In this document: one piece after another, positions 26,947 to 39,060 of the stretch
Position numbering within the stretch: the first letter of the stretch is position 1
How the letters are laid out: every line of letters begins with the position of its first letter
Assembly (NCBI RefSeq): GCF_014852585.1
Contig: NZ_JACVBX010000006.1
Coordinates: 62,001-126,000 of the forward strand
Direction of reading: 5' to 3'
Source: Pseudomonas sp. PDM18
Lineage (GTDB): Bacteria > Pseudomonadota > Gammaproteobacteria > Pseudomonadales > Pseudomonadaceae
Length of the DNA stretch: 64,000 nt
Notes under the pieces: model-generated
Told to the model about the DNA's origin: nothing
Databases searched by the model: none
The model's input: only the letters and a program-made list of their open reading frames with translations
Position numbers and translations under genes: made by a program

Positions 26947-27909
26947 ATGAAACGCGTGGCTATGCTGCTGTTCCCCGGCGTGCAGGCGCTGGATGTTTCC
27001 GGGCCGCTGGACGTGTTCGCCGAGGCCAATGCCTTCGTCCCTGCCGGCCAGGGCTACCAGGTGGTAACCCTCGCCGCGCCGCCCTTCCCGCTGCGCGCCT
27101 CCAACGGCCAACTGCTTGGCGCCGACTTCAGTCTCGAACAGGGTGACAGCGCGGCTGACATCCTGCTGGTGCCGGGTGGGCCGCGATTGCCAGAAGAGTC
27201 ACCCGCACCCGAGTTGCTCGAGTGGTTACGCACGGCCTGTGCCATGGCGGCGCGTTACGGATCAATCTGCACCGGGGCCTTCCTGCTTGGTCATGCCGGG
27301 CTGCTCGACGGCAAGCGAGTGACGACGCACTGGAGCGACGCTCGTCGGCTTGCCGAGCTGTTCCCTCAGGCGCTGGTCGAGCCGGACCGGATTCATGTGC
27401 GCGATGGTGCATTGGTGACTTCGGCCGGCGTGACTGCCGGCATCGATCTGGCACTGGCCTTGGTCGCCGAGGACCATGGCGCGGCGGTGGCGCTGTCGGT
27501 GGCGAAACGGCTGCTGGTAGTAACGCAGCGTCAGGGCGGGCAATCGCAGTTCAGCCCCTTCCTACAGGCGCCGGCCGACGAAGGCTCACCGGTGGCGCGC
27601 ATCCAGCGCTACGTGCAGGAAAACCTCGAGCAGCCGCTGGGCGTGCCGCAACTGGCCGCCGAGGTGGCGATGAGCCCGCGCAGTTTCGCCCGCGTGTTCG
27701 TCCGCGAGGCGGGCGTGACGCCTGCGGAGTTCGTCCAGCGTGCCCGTATCGACGCCGCTCGCGGGTTGCTGGAAGGCAGCGATCTGGCGCTGAAAGTGAT
27801 CGCATGGCGCTGCGGCTTCGGCAGCGCCGCGCGCATGCGCCTGGTGTTCGCCCAGCGTCTGGGGGTGACGCCGACGCAGTATCGCGAACAGTTCCGCCGC
27901 GAGGGTTGA
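26947..27909 (+). CDS. GlxA-type regulator (DJ-1/PfpI domain plus AraC HTH)
   Basis: The 320-residue protein joins an N-terminal DJ-1/PfpI-like domain (VAMLLFPGVQALDVSGPLDV; CTGAFLLGHAGLLDGKRVTT with the nucleophile-position cysteine) to a C-terminal AraC helix-turn-helix (PQLAAEVAMSPRSFARVFVR, GFGSAARMRLVFAQRLGVTP). GlxA regulators such as GbdR, ArgR and CdhR in Pseudomonas sense amine or amino-acid catabolites. It is flanked by an unrelated DUF2790 gene and by convergent bkdR, so its targets are not apparent. The start codon is preceded by GGGAGGC. Confidence 0.92.
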   Translation: MKRVAMLLFPGVQALDVSGPLDVFAEANAFVPAGQGYQVVTLAAPPFPLRASNGQLLGADFSLEQGDSAADILLVPGGPRLPEESPAPELLEWLRTACAMAARYGSICTGAFLLGHAGLLDGKRVTTHWSDARRLAELFPQALVEPDRIHVRDGALVTSAGVTAGIDLALALVAEDHGAAVALSVAKRLLVVTQRQGGQSQFSPFLQAPADEGSPVARIQRYVQENLEQPLGVPQLAAEVAMSPRSFARVFVREAGVTPAEFVQRARIDAARGLLEGSDLALKVIAWRCGFGSAARMRLVFAQRLGVTPTQYREQFRREG

Positions 27910-27962
27910 GCCTCCACGCCAAAGTGTCCGGCGTGCCTCGTCGTAGGATGGTGTCGAGCGCC

Positions 27963-28424
27963 TCAGATCGGCGGCGCCGAGCGCAGCATCACCGACTTCA
28001 GCGCGAAGGCCGACTTGATCCCCGCTACGCCGGGAATCTGCGTCAGCGTGTTGGTGAGGAACAGCTGGTACGCCGACAGGTCCTTCACCACCACCCGCAG
28101 CATGTAGTCGGCGTCGCCGGTCATCTGGAAGCAACTCATCACCTGCGGCGCCTGGACGATGCGTTCTTCGAACCGCGCGAGGTAGTCACCGGTCTGTTTT
28201 TCCAGGGACACCGAGACGAACACGCTCATGCCACCGGACAGGCGCTCCTCGTCCAGGCGCGCGAAGTAACCCTGGATGTAGTGCTCTTCCTCCAGGCGGC
28301 GGACCCGGCGCAGTGTCGGGGTCAGCGACAGGCCGATGTTCTGCGCGAGATCGCGCCAGGAGAGCCGGCCATCGTCGGCCAGGGCGCGAAGGATTTTCAG
28401 GTCGGTGCGGTCGAGATCGGCCAT
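27963..28424 (-). CDS. bkdR: Lrp/AsnC-family regulator BkdR
   Basis: The 153-residue protein has an N-terminal HTH (DRTDLKILRALADDGRLSWR; LAQNIGLSLTPTLRRVRRLE) and a C-terminal RAM ligand domain (QVMSCFQMTGDADYMLRVVV). It is divergent from the branched-chain keto acid dehydrogenase operon, exactly as BkdR is in P. putida, where it activates bkd transcription in response to L-branched-chain amino acids. The 272-bp intergenic region should contain its sites. Confidence 0.93.
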   Translation of the reverse strand: MADLDRTDLKILRALADDGRLSWRDLAQNIGLSLTPTLRRVRRLEEEHYIQGYFARLDEERLSGGMSVFVSVSLEKQTGDYLARFEERIVQAPQVMSCFQMTGDADYMLRVVVKDLSAYQLFLTNTLTQIPGVAGIKSAFALKSVMLRSAPPI

Positions 28425-28562
28425 TTTTCGCTGTACTACCCAGAGCTGTTTTTATAGTTCAAACACACTAAACCTGAAGGTTAGAGCTAGTCAATTTGGA
28501 GCAAAAAACCAATCGGTCACACCTATACTGAAACCACAACTACAACAACCGAGGACCTCACC
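28425..28562. promoter_or_regulatory. bkdR/bkdA1 divergent promoter region
   Basis: This stretch is AT-rich compared with its surroundings, as expected for Lrp-type binding. A TATACT at 28524-28529 is a plausible -10 box for the bkd operon, 34 nt before the leader frame. No convincing -35 was found at the standard distance, which would fit activator dependence on BkdR. Confidence 0.5.
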
Positions 28563-30978
<2,416 letters not shown>

Positions 30979-32262
30979 ATGGGCACTCACGTCATCAAGA
31001 TGCCGGACATCGGCGAAGGCATTGCCGAGGTCGAGCTGGTGGAGTGGCATGTCCAGGTCGGCGACGAGGTCCACGAGGACCAGCTGCTGGCGGAAGTCAT
31101 GACCGACAAGGCTACCGTGGAAATCCCTTCGCCGGTGTCGGGCAAGATCATTGCCCTGGGCGGCGTGCCCGGCCAGGTGATGGCCGTGGGCGGCGAGCTG
31201 ATCCGCCTGGAAGTGGAAGGCCTCGGCAACCACCGTGAAGCCGCACAACCCAAAGCCCACGAAGAAGTGCCGGCCAAGCCGGAAGCCAAACCCGCTCCCG
31301 TCGCCGAAGCGCCCAAGCCGGCACCGCGCGTGGAGAGCAAGCCGGTCGCCCCGGCCGCGCGCCCTGCTCCGTCGCCGGCTCCGCGCCGCGCACCGGGCGA
31401 GAAGCCGCTGGCCTCGCCGGCGGTACGTCAGCGTGCCCGCGACCTGGGCGTGGAGCTGCAGTTCGTGCAGGGCAGCGGCCCGGCCGGGCGCATCCTGCGC
31501 GAGGACCTGGAGCACTTCGTGGAACACGGCGGCGCGACCATCGCCTCCGGCTACGCCGCGCGCCACGACGAGCACCAGATCCCGGTGATCGGCCTGCGCC
31601 GCAAAATCGCGCAGAAGATGGCCGAGGCCAAGCGGCGCATCCCGCACTTCAGCTACGTCGAGGAAATCGACGTCACTGACCTCGAAGCGCTGCGCGTGCA
31701 CCTCAATGCCAAGCACGCGGCGGCACGCGGCAAGCTCACCCTGCTGCCCTTCATTGCCCGCGCCATGGTCGTCGCCCTGCGCGACATCCCGCAGCTCAAC
31801 GCGCGCTATGACGACGAAGCCGACGTGATCACACGCTACGGCGCGGTGCACCTGGGTGTCGCCACCCAGAGCGACAACGGGCTGATGGTTCCGGTGCTGC
31901 GCAACGCCGAGTCCCGCGACCTGTGGGGCAACTCCGCAGAAGTGGCGCGCCTCGCCGAAGCCGCGCGCCATGGCAAGGCCAGCCGCGAGGAGCTCTCCGG
32001 CTCGACCATCACCCTGAGCAGCCTCGGCGCCCTGGGCGGCATCGTCAGCACGCCGGTGATCAACTACCCGGAAGTGGCCATCGTCGGCGTCAACCGCATG
32101 GTCGAGCGGCCCATGGTGGTCAACGGCCAGGTGGTGGTGCGCAAGATGATGAACCTGTCCTCGTCCTTCGATCACCGGGTGGTCGATGGCATGGACGCGG
32201 CGGCCTTCATTCAGGCCGTACGCGCCCTGCTCGAACACCCCGCTACCCTGTTCATCGATTGA
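30979..32262 (+). CDS. bkdB: Branched-chain keto acid dehydrogenase E2 (dihydrolipoyl acyltransferase)
   Basis: The 427-residue core enzyme begins directly after the bkdA2 stop. It has a single lipoyl domain with the lipoylated lysine in [16 protein letters not shown] (Lys near 44), an alanine/proline linker (about 95-140), a peripheral subunit-binding domain ([20 protein letters not shown]), and the acyltransferase domain ending in [16 protein letters not shown] with the catalytic histidine. It transfers the branched acyl group to CoA and forms the complex core. Confidence 0.97.
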   Translation: MGTHVIKMPDIGEGIAEVELVEWHVQVGDEVHEDQLLAEVMTDKATVEIPSPVSGKIIALGGVPGQVMAVGGELIRLEVEGLGNHREAAQPKAHEEVPAKPEAKPAPVAEAPKPAPRVESKPVAPAARPAPSPAPRRAPGEKPLASPAVRQRARDLGVELQFVQGSGPAGRILREDLEHFVEHGGATIASGYAARHDEHQIPVIGLRRKIAQKMAEAKRRIPHFSYVEEIDVTDLEALRVHLNAKHAAARGKLTLLPFIARAMVVALRDIPQLNARYDDEADVITRYGAVHLGVATQSDNGLMVPVLRNAESRDLWGNSAEVARLAEAARHGKASREELSGSTITLSSLGALGGIVSTPVINYPEVAIVGVNRMVERPMVVNGQVVVRKMMNLSSSFDHRVVDGMDAAAFIQAVRALLEHPATLFID

Positions 32263-32276
32263 CGGAAGCCGCTGAC

Positions 32277-33683
<1,407 letters not shown>

Positions 33684-33729
33684 AGCCTGATCTCTCCAAC
33701 TGGCCTGGCCTCCAGGCTTCCCCCTCCTG

Positions 33730-33755
33730 ACCCGCCTTCTGGCGGGTCTTTTTTT
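33730..33755 (+). terminator. Rho-independent terminator of bkd operon
   Basis: ACCCGCC-TTCT-GGCGGGT followed by seven T residues, 46 nt after the lpdV stop. A classic intrinsic terminator. Confidence 0.93.
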
Positions 33756-33778
33756 GCCGGCGGCCCGGCGCTGGGCGG

Positions 33779-33794
33779 TTCGCGGGCATGGCCC
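33779..33794. repeat. Truncated REP at left edge of IS110 remnant
   Basis: TTCGCGGGCATGGCCC is the first part of a REP unit of the subtype whose intact copy lies at 34091-34114. The match stops where the IS-like sequence begins, as expected if the element integrated inside the REP. Confidence 0.6.
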
Positions 33795-34080
33795 ACTTGT
33801 ATGGCGTTAGGGTAGGAACCTGTCGGGGGTGGAGGGACAAGACCCGCTTCTGCAAGCCAGACGGTAGGAGACTTCCCACCCACGCGTTCACGACAAGCGC
33901 CGATAAGGAATCCATCGGACTGGGTAGCCCCCCAGACCGACGATACCGGCAAGCCTGCGCCACTGTGAGCCCCCGACAGGCAGTTCCATCTGCAGCGTCG
34001 GAGAGCCCCATGACAAGCCAGGTTGCGGTGATCGGAATTGATGTCGCCAAGGATTCGCTGGGTGTCTCCTACAGGGAGAC
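33795..34080 (+). mobile_element. IS110-family left-end remnant with start of DEDD transposase
   Basis: The ATG at 34010 opens MTSQVAVIGIDVAKDSLGVS followed by YRE, the canonical N-terminus of IS110-family transposases, with the first acidic residue of the DEDD active site in GIDVAK. Homology ends after about 23 codons and the sequence passes into a REP unit. The roughly 215 bp upstream of the ATG are non-coding and have several GC-rich inverted repeats; in IS110 elements this end contains the non-coding (bridge) RNA region. The remnant lies between two REP units of the same subtype, matching the known REP-targeting habit of Pseudomonas IS110 members. Non-functional. Confidence 0.75.
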
Positions 34081-34090
34081 TTGCGCTTGT

Positions 34091-34114
34091 GTAGGAGCGA
34101 GCCATGCCCGCGAA
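34091..34114. repeat. REP unit right of IS110 remnant
   Basis: An intact REP of the subtype with a GCCATGCCCGCGAA arm, beginning GTAGGAGCGAG. It is inverted relative to the truncated unit at 33779-33794. Confidence 0.8.
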
Positions 34115-34408
34115 CGGCGGACAACGTCCGCCGCAGAGTCCTCTGCCACGTCGAATCGATCGCGGACGGAGTTCGCCCCTACGCACGTGGTCGATCACCG
34201 CACGGATTGTGGCATCGCTCTCGCACGGCACTTTTCGCACGAAAGCATCAGATAGGAGCCATTACCCGGATTTTTGCCGTTTTAACCGAGGATATCGTGA
34301 CACTAACCGTTGCTCTATTGTCGCATTGACCAAATTAACCATTTGGTACATTTTGCTCCTACAGGCCTTTCTCCTTTCGGCCATACAAAAACAACGGAGC
34401 CACCCTTC
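34115..34408. promoter_or_regulatory. aroQ upstream region with inverted repeat
   Basis: No gene was seen here. The part from about 34260 is AT-rich and holds a perfect inverted repeat, ACCAAAT-TAACC-ATTTGGT (34329-34347), 62 bp before the aroQ start, placed where an operator or promoter would be. The left part contains short REP-like debris. Confidence 0.5.
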
Positions 34409-34858
34409 ATGCCCCACACCCTGCTCGTGCTCAACGGGCCGAACCTCAACCTGCTCGGCACCCGTGAGCCCACCACCTATGGTCACGAAACCCTCGATGA
34501 CATCGCTGCTCTCTGTCAGCAAGCCGGCGCCGAGCACGGCCTGGAAATCGAGTTCCGCCAGACCAACCATGAAGGCCAGCTGATCGACTGGATCCACCAG
34601 GCGCGCGGACGCTGTGCGGGCATCCTGATCAACCCGGCCGCCTGGACCCACACCTCGGTGGCTATCCGCGACGCGCTCGCCGCCGTGGAGCTGCCGGTGA
34701 TCGAAGTGCACCTGTCCAACGTGCACAAGCGTGAGGAGTTCCGCCATCACTCGTTCGTCTCCGCCGTCGCCGTGGGCGTCATCGCCGGGCTGGGCAGCGA
34801 CGGCTATCGCGCCGGCATCCAGCACTTCGCCAAGCTGCTGAAGGGGGGAGCGCCATGA
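34409..34858 (+). CDS. aroQ: Type II 3-dehydroquinate dehydratase
   Basis: The 149-residue enzyme starts at ATG 34409 behind [28 protein letters not shown] contains the lid region and catalytic tyrosine, [19 protein letters not shown] the substrate-binding asparagine, and [17 protein letters not shown] the catalytic histidine region. It interconverts 3-dehydroquinate and 3-dehydroshikimate. Next to a dehydrogenase, quiC and a transporter gene, it is probably the catabolic paralogue (AroQ2 type) of quinate/shikimate breakdown, not the biosynthetic one. It overlaps the next gene by 4 nt. Confidence 0.93.
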   Translation: MPHTLLVLNGPNLNLLGTREPTTYGHETLDDIAALCQQAGAEHGLEIEFRQTNHEGQLIDWIHQARGRCAGILINPAAWTHTSVAIRDALAAVELPVIEVHLSNVHKREEFRHHSFVSAVAVGVIAGLGSDGYRAGIQHFAKLLKGGAP

Positions 34859-35703
34859 ACGACTACCGCACCGTGCTGGCCGGCCTGATCGGCGCCGGCA
34901 TCCAAGCCTCGCGCACCCCCGCCCTGCACGAGCGCGAGGGCGATGCCCAGGGGCTGCGCTATCTCTACCGGCTGATCGACCTGGACACCCTCGGCGTCGA
35001 TGCCGGCGCCCTGCCCGACCTGCTCGCCGCCGCCGAGCGCATGGGCTACACCGGGCTGAACATCACCTTCCCTTGCAAGCAGGCGGTGATTCCGCTGCTG
35101 CATGAGCTGTCCGACGAGGCGCGCGGCATCGGCGCGGTGAATACCGTGGTGCTCCGCGATGGCCAGCGCATCGGCCATAACACCGACTGCCTGGGCTTTG
35201 CCGAAGGCTTCCGGCGCAACCTCAGCGATGCACCGCGCGAGCGCGTGGTGCAACTGGGCGCTGGTGGCGCGGGCGCAGCGGTGGCCCACGCTCTGCTCAG
35301 CGAAGGCGTGCGGCAACTGACGATCTTCGAAGTGGATTCAGCTCGCGTCCAGGCGCTGGTGGACAACCTCAACGCGCATTTCGGCGGCCAGCGCGCGCGG
35401 ATCGGACACGACCTCGCCGGCGCAGTCAGCGAGGCGGACGGTTTGGTCAACACCACGCCGGTGGGCATGGCCAAACTGCCCGGCGCGCCGCTGCCGCTGG
35501 AACTGCTGCACGCGGGCTTGTGGGTGGCGGAGATCATCTACTTCCCGCTGGAGACCGAACTGCTCCGGCACGCTCGCAGCCTCGGCTGTCGCACGCTGGA
35601 TGGCGGCAACATGGCGGTGTTCCAGGCGGTGAAGGCTTTCGAGCTGTTCAGTGGCGTCGAGGCGGACGCCGAGCGGATGCTGGCGCATTTCGCCGCGATG
35701 TGA
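34855..35703 (+). CDS. Shikimate/quinate dehydrogenase (QsuD/RifI-like AroE paralogue)
   Basis: The 282-residue protein has the AroE fold: substrate domain with [13 protein letters not shown] (catalytic lysine) and GHNTDCLGF, then the NAD(P) domain with [16 protein letters not shown]. The N-terminal substrate loop is [14 protein letters not shown] in place of the S-x-S-x-x-x-H-N of biosynthetic AroE; this SRTPALHE form is seen in quinate/shikimate dehydrogenases such as C. glutamicum QsuD. Loss of the basic patch after the glycine motif (EVDSAR) also favours NAD. It probably oxidises shikimate and possibly quinate in catabolism. Confidence 0.88.
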   Translation: MNDYRTVLAGLIGAGIQASRTPALHEREGDAQGLRYLYRLIDLDTLGVDAGALPDLLAAAERMGYTGLNITFPCKQAVIPLLHELSDEARGIGAVNTVVLRDGQRIGHNTDCLGFAEGFRRNLSDAPRERVVQLGAGGAGAAVAHALLSEGVRQLTIFEVDSARVQALVDNLNAHFGGQRARIGHDLAGAVSEADGLVNTTPVGMAKLPGAPLPLELLHAGLWVAEIIYFPLETELLRHARSLGCRTLDGGNMAVFQAVKAFELFSGVEADAERMLAHFAAM

Positions 35704-35756
35704 TGTTGCAAGCGGACCATGCCCGCGATCCGCCGGCAAGGCCGGCGCAAGTCCGG

Positions 35757-35825
35757 GTTCGCGAGCAAGCTCGCTCCTACGAGGAGCAAAGGTGCCCGCC
35801 TGTAGGAGCGAGCTTGCTCGCGAAC
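35757..35825. repeat. REP pair (inverted)
   Basis: Two near-perfect REP units in opposite orientation (TTCGCGAGCAAGCTCGCTCC ... GTAGGAGCGAGCTTGCTCGC) between the convergent aroE-type and tetR genes. They could act as a transcript-end structure for both. Confidence 0.92.
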
Positions 35826-35849
35826 AGCCGCGCTCCAATTCGAACCGGC

Positions 35850-36515
35850 TTACGGCTGAATAAACCGCAACACCGCCTCGATGATCATGTCCTTGTGCCG
35901 CGCCTTGATCGCCGGGTCTTCCAGCTCAACCTGGAACAGCGAGCCGACGGTATGCCGGTTGGACACGCGATAGAAGCAGAACCCGCTGATCAGCATGTGT
36001 ACGTCGATGGCCTGCAGGCCATCGCGGAACGCACCGCTGGCGGCGCCGCGCTGGAGGATGTCCTCGATGGTGCGCAGGATGTTGCTGTTCATCGAACGGA
36101 TCGCCTCGGAGCCGGCGGCGAACTGACCGTAGTGGATGTTCTCGATGCTGACGATACGCACGAAATCGACGTTGCGATCATGGTGGTCGAAGGTGAAATC
36201 CACCAGCCGGCGCATCGCCTCCAGCGGGTCCAGCTCGGCCAGGTGCAGGCTCTGCTCGGTGCCACGGATATCACCGTAGAGCTTCTCCAGCACCGCCTGG
36301 TAGAGCTGCTCCTTGCTGCCGAAGTAGTAGTAGATCATCCGCTTCGAGGTGTTCATGCGCTCGGCGATGGCATCCACCCGCGCGCCGGAAAGGCCCTGCT
36401 GGACGAACTCGACGATGGCCGCCTGGAGGATGTCCTCGCGGGTCTTCTCCGGGTTGTTCTTGCGGCCCCGGCGAGCGGTTTCGGCGGGAGTCGGCTGGAT
36501 AGCGCTGTCGGTCAT
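35850..36515 (-). CDS. TetR-family regulator of quinate/shikimate genes
   Basis: The 221-residue repressor has an N-terminal TetR HTH (TREDILQAAIVEFVQQGLSG; IAERMNTSKRMIYYYFGSKE) preceded by a basic arm (ARRGRKNNPEK). The C-terminal ligand domain is unassigned. It lies 98 nt downstream of quiC on the same strand, as in P. aeruginosa where the equivalent gene sits between quiC1 and the aroE paralogue. The palindrome at 38624-38637 in front of quiC is the best candidate operator, and a near copy at 42694-42707 suggests a second target. Confidence 0.9.
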   Translation of the reverse strand: MTDSAIQPTPAETARRGRKNNPEKTREDILQAAIVEFVQQGLSGARVDAIAERMNTSKRMIYYYFGSKEQLYQAVLEKLYGDIRGTEQSLHLAELDPLEAMRRLVDFTFDHHDRNVDFVRIVSIENIHYGQFAAGSEAIRSMNSNILRTIEDILQRGAASGAFRDGLQAIDVHMLISGFCFYRVSNRHTVGSLFQVELEDPAIKARHKDMIIEAVLRFIQP

Positions 36516-36613
36516 GGCTCGGCATCGTCTGGCAGGCGCCAGGGGCGCCTGCTGTGTGAAGGGGTGCGCGGATTATGCGCGCCGGCACCCTTCGGAGGCA
36601 AAGCGCGGCAGGG

Positions 36614-38524
36614 CTAGACCTTGGGCCGACGCGTCGCCCCATTGCGCGCCTGGGCCATGGCCGCCAGGCGCACAGCGACATTGGCTGCGCCATAACCGGC
36701 ATAGCCGCCGCGACGCTGGATGATCTCGAAGAAGAAGCGCTCCTCGAACGGTTCGGTGTATACGTGGAACAGTTCGCCGCCGCTGGCGTCGCGGTCGTAG
36801 AGCACGTTGAAGTAGGCCAGCTCGCTGAGGAACTCGTCATCGAAGTCGAAGCGCGCGGCGAGGTCGTCGTAGTAGTTGAGCGGGATCTCCAGCAGCGGCA
36901 CTCCGGCGTCCTTCGCCCGCGCCACCTCGGCAAAGATGTCTTCGCAGGCGAAGGCGATGTGATGGACGCCGGAGCCGCGATAACTGGACAGCGCATGGGA
37001 GATGGCGGTGTTGCGATTCTCCGAGATATTCAGCGGCAACCGCACACTGCCGTTGGTGCTGCGCAGGGCGCGGCTCTTCACCAGGCCGTAGGGGTCGGGC
37101 AACACCACTTCGTCGTCGGCCTCGAAGTCGAACAGGCCCTTGTAGAACAGCACCCAGCTGTCCAGCCCGTCCGCCGGCAACGCCATGGCCATGTGGTCGA
37201 TGCGCTGCAGCTGGCCGCTGGGTTTGGCCTCAGGGTCGAGGCGGAAGTCGATGTCATAAATGGTCTGTCCGGCGGCCCGCTCTTCCACCAGATAGATCAG
37301 ACTTCCGTCCGGCGCGCGCACAGCGGGAATCTCCCGCTCGTTGGGGCCGACCAGCCCGCGATACGGCTGGCCCTTGTAGGCCTGCGCACGCTCCAGCGCA
37401 CTGGCGGCGTCCCGCACGCGCAAGGCGGTAGCGCACAGCGACGGGCCGTGGGCCTCAAAGAAGCTGTGGGCGAAGGAATAGGGCTCGGCGTTGAGCACGA
37501 TATTGATATCGCCCTGGCGCAACAGGCTCACCGCCTTGGAGCGGTGCTCGCCGGCGCGGGCGAAACCCAGGCGCTCCAGCCAGTTGCCCAGGCGCGCACC
37601 GAGGGCTTCGTCGACGGCAAATTCGAGAAACTCCACGCCATCCAGCTGGCTGGCCGTCGGCGGCGCGAAGAGGCAGTCGAGCTGCTCCTTGGGCGCGCCT
37701 TCGCTTTCCAGCCGGGCGCGCGTCTTTTCCTCGAGGAACAGCAGCGAGCGCAGTCCATCCGCGGCGTTGGCGCGGGGCGGCGCGGCACGGAACCCGTCGT
37801 TGAAGATTTCCAGCGACAGCGGGCCGCGATAGCCGCTCTTGAGGATCGGCGCGAGGAAGCCCGGCAGGTCGAACTCGCCCTGGCCGGGGAAGTTGCGGAA
37901 GTGCCGGCTCCACTCCAGCACGTCCATGGCCAGAATCGGTGCGTCGGCCATCTGCACGAAGAAGATCTTCTCCCCCGGAATCTGCGCGATCCCGGCCGGG
38001 TCGCCCTTAAGCGAGAGGGTGTGGAAGCTATCGAGGATCACGCCCAGCGCTGGGTGATTCACTTCGTGCACCAGGTCCCAGACTTGCTGCCAGGTGTTCA
38101 CGTGGCGGCCCCAGGCCAGGGCTTCGTAGCCCACGCGCAGGCCACGGGCGCCGGCACGCTCGGCGGCCAGACCAAGGTCTTCGAGGAGGAATTCACGCTC
38201 GCCCAGCGAATCGGTGGCGACGTTGCTGCACATCAGCACCAGGTCGGTACCCAGCTCCTGCATCAGGTCGAACTTGCGCTCCAGGCGGTCGAGGTTGCGC
38301 GCCAGGCGATCGCGGCGGCAACCCTCGAAGTCACGGAACGGCTGGAACAGGGTGATCGCCAGCCCCAGACCCTCGCAGACGCGGCGCACGTCGCGCGGAC
38401 TGCCGCCGTAATAGAGGAGATCGTTCTCGAAGATTTCCACGCCGTCAAAGCCGGCAGCGGCGATGGCTTCGAGCTTGTCCGGCAGGGTTCCGCTCAAGGA
38501 AACGGTGGCGATCGAACGATGCAT
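36614..38524 (-). CDS. quiC: 3-dehydroshikimate dehydratase QuiC1 with fused HPPD-like domain
   Basis: The 636-residue fusion has an N-terminal TIM-barrel dehydratase (about 1-290). Metal ligands expected for QuiC1 enzymes are present at Glu134 (VGYEALAWG), Asp165 (ILDSFHT), Gln191 (FFVQMAD) and Glu239 (LSLEIFND). From about 300 to 636 a vicinal-oxygen-chelate region like 4-hydroxyphenylpyruvate dioxygenase follows, keeping a His-His-Glu set (RIDHMAM, GVHHIAF, FFFEIIQRR). It converts 3-dehydroshikimate to protocatechuate; the role of the second domain is unresolved. It is divergent from the MFS gene. Confidence 0.93.
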   Translation of the reverse strand: MHRSIATVSLSGTLPDKLEAIAAAGFDGVEIFENDLLYYGGSPRDVRRVCEGLGLAITLFQPFRDFEGCRRDRLARNLDRLERKFDLMQELGTDLVLMCSNVATDSLGEREFLLEDLGLAAERAGARGLRVGYEALAWGRHVNTWQQVWDLVHEVNHPALGVILDSFHTLSLKGDPAGIAQIPGEKIFFVQMADAPILAMDVLEWSRHFRNFPGQGEFDLPGFLAPILKSGYRGPLSLEIFNDGFRAAPPRANAADGLRSLLFLEEKTRARLESEGAPKEQLDCLFAPPTASQLDGVEFLEFAVDEALGARLGNWLERLGFARAGEHRSKAVSLLRQGDINIVLNAEPYSFAHSFFEAHGPSLCATALRVRDAASALERAQAYKGQPYRGLVGPNEREIPAVRAPDGSLIYLVEERAAGQTIYDIDFRLDPEAKPSGQLQRIDHMAMALPADGLDSWVLFYKGLFDFEADDEVVLPDPYGLVKSRALRSTNGSVRLPLNISENRNTAISHALSSYRGSGVHHIAFACEDIFAEVARAKDAGVPLLEIPLNYYDDLAARFDFDDEFLSELAYFNVLYDRDASGGELFHVYTEPFEERFFFEIIQRRGGYAGYGAANVAVRLAAMAQARNGATRRPKV

Positions 38525-39060
38525 TTCTTTGACTCCTGCCGGGCGTGCTGAGGGCTTGTTGGAATCGGTCTCCGGCTGAGTCTGATTATTCTGGCGGTCC
38601 GGGTTGCCGGCAATTTAAAGTGTACTAACTGGTTAGTTTTGTGTTCGATTACCGAACCAAAGGCCGTTTATCGAATTGACGCTGTTCCGGCCGCTGATCA
38701 AGATTTAGCCACGTCGACGCAATCCGGCTGGCCGGGGATCTGCCTCAATCCCCGGCGAACTGACAGCCGCTGCGAGATGGCCTGTGTGTCATCCATAACA
38801 ATTTCAAGAACGGGTAAATGCTCATGTACATCCTCCACCCTCTCCTCGCCGCCGCCATTTCCCATCTGCAAAGCACTCTGGCCCATCCGATGCCTGGGCG
38901 GTGCAGCCTACACGGACGCCATCGCGCGCACTGATTTTCGCCAGCCACCGCACGTCCTTGTGTCAGTCAACGCCGATAAGCGGCGGACCACGCGCAACGG
39001 CTGCGGCACGACAATAATTCCTGAGGCTGCGCGTCAGCCCGATAACGGATGGCTCCGATC
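38525..39060. promoter_or_regulatory. quiC/MFS divergent intergenic region
   Basis: 536 bp without a credible gene. The left part near 38610-38660 is AT-rich and carries the ACTAAC-TG-GTTAGT palindrome listed separately, so the quiC promoter is probably there. The right 350 bp before the MFS gene show no recognised signal. Confidence 0.5.
38624..38637. promoter_or_regulatory. Operator candidate ACTAAC-TG-GTTAGT upstream of quiC
   Basis: A perfect 6-bp inverted repeat with a 2-bp centre, 100 bp upstream of the quiC start codon in an AT-rich pocket. Size and symmetry fit a TetR-family site, and the TetR gene lies directly downstream of quiC. A copy with one base change occurs at 42694-42707. 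Confidence 0.6.

Noticed and set aside
38592-38607. Sigma-54-like TGGCGG...GTTGCC upstream of quiC
   Set aside because: The GG and GC elements are separated by 11 nt in place of 10, and spacing is critical for sigma-54 promoters.
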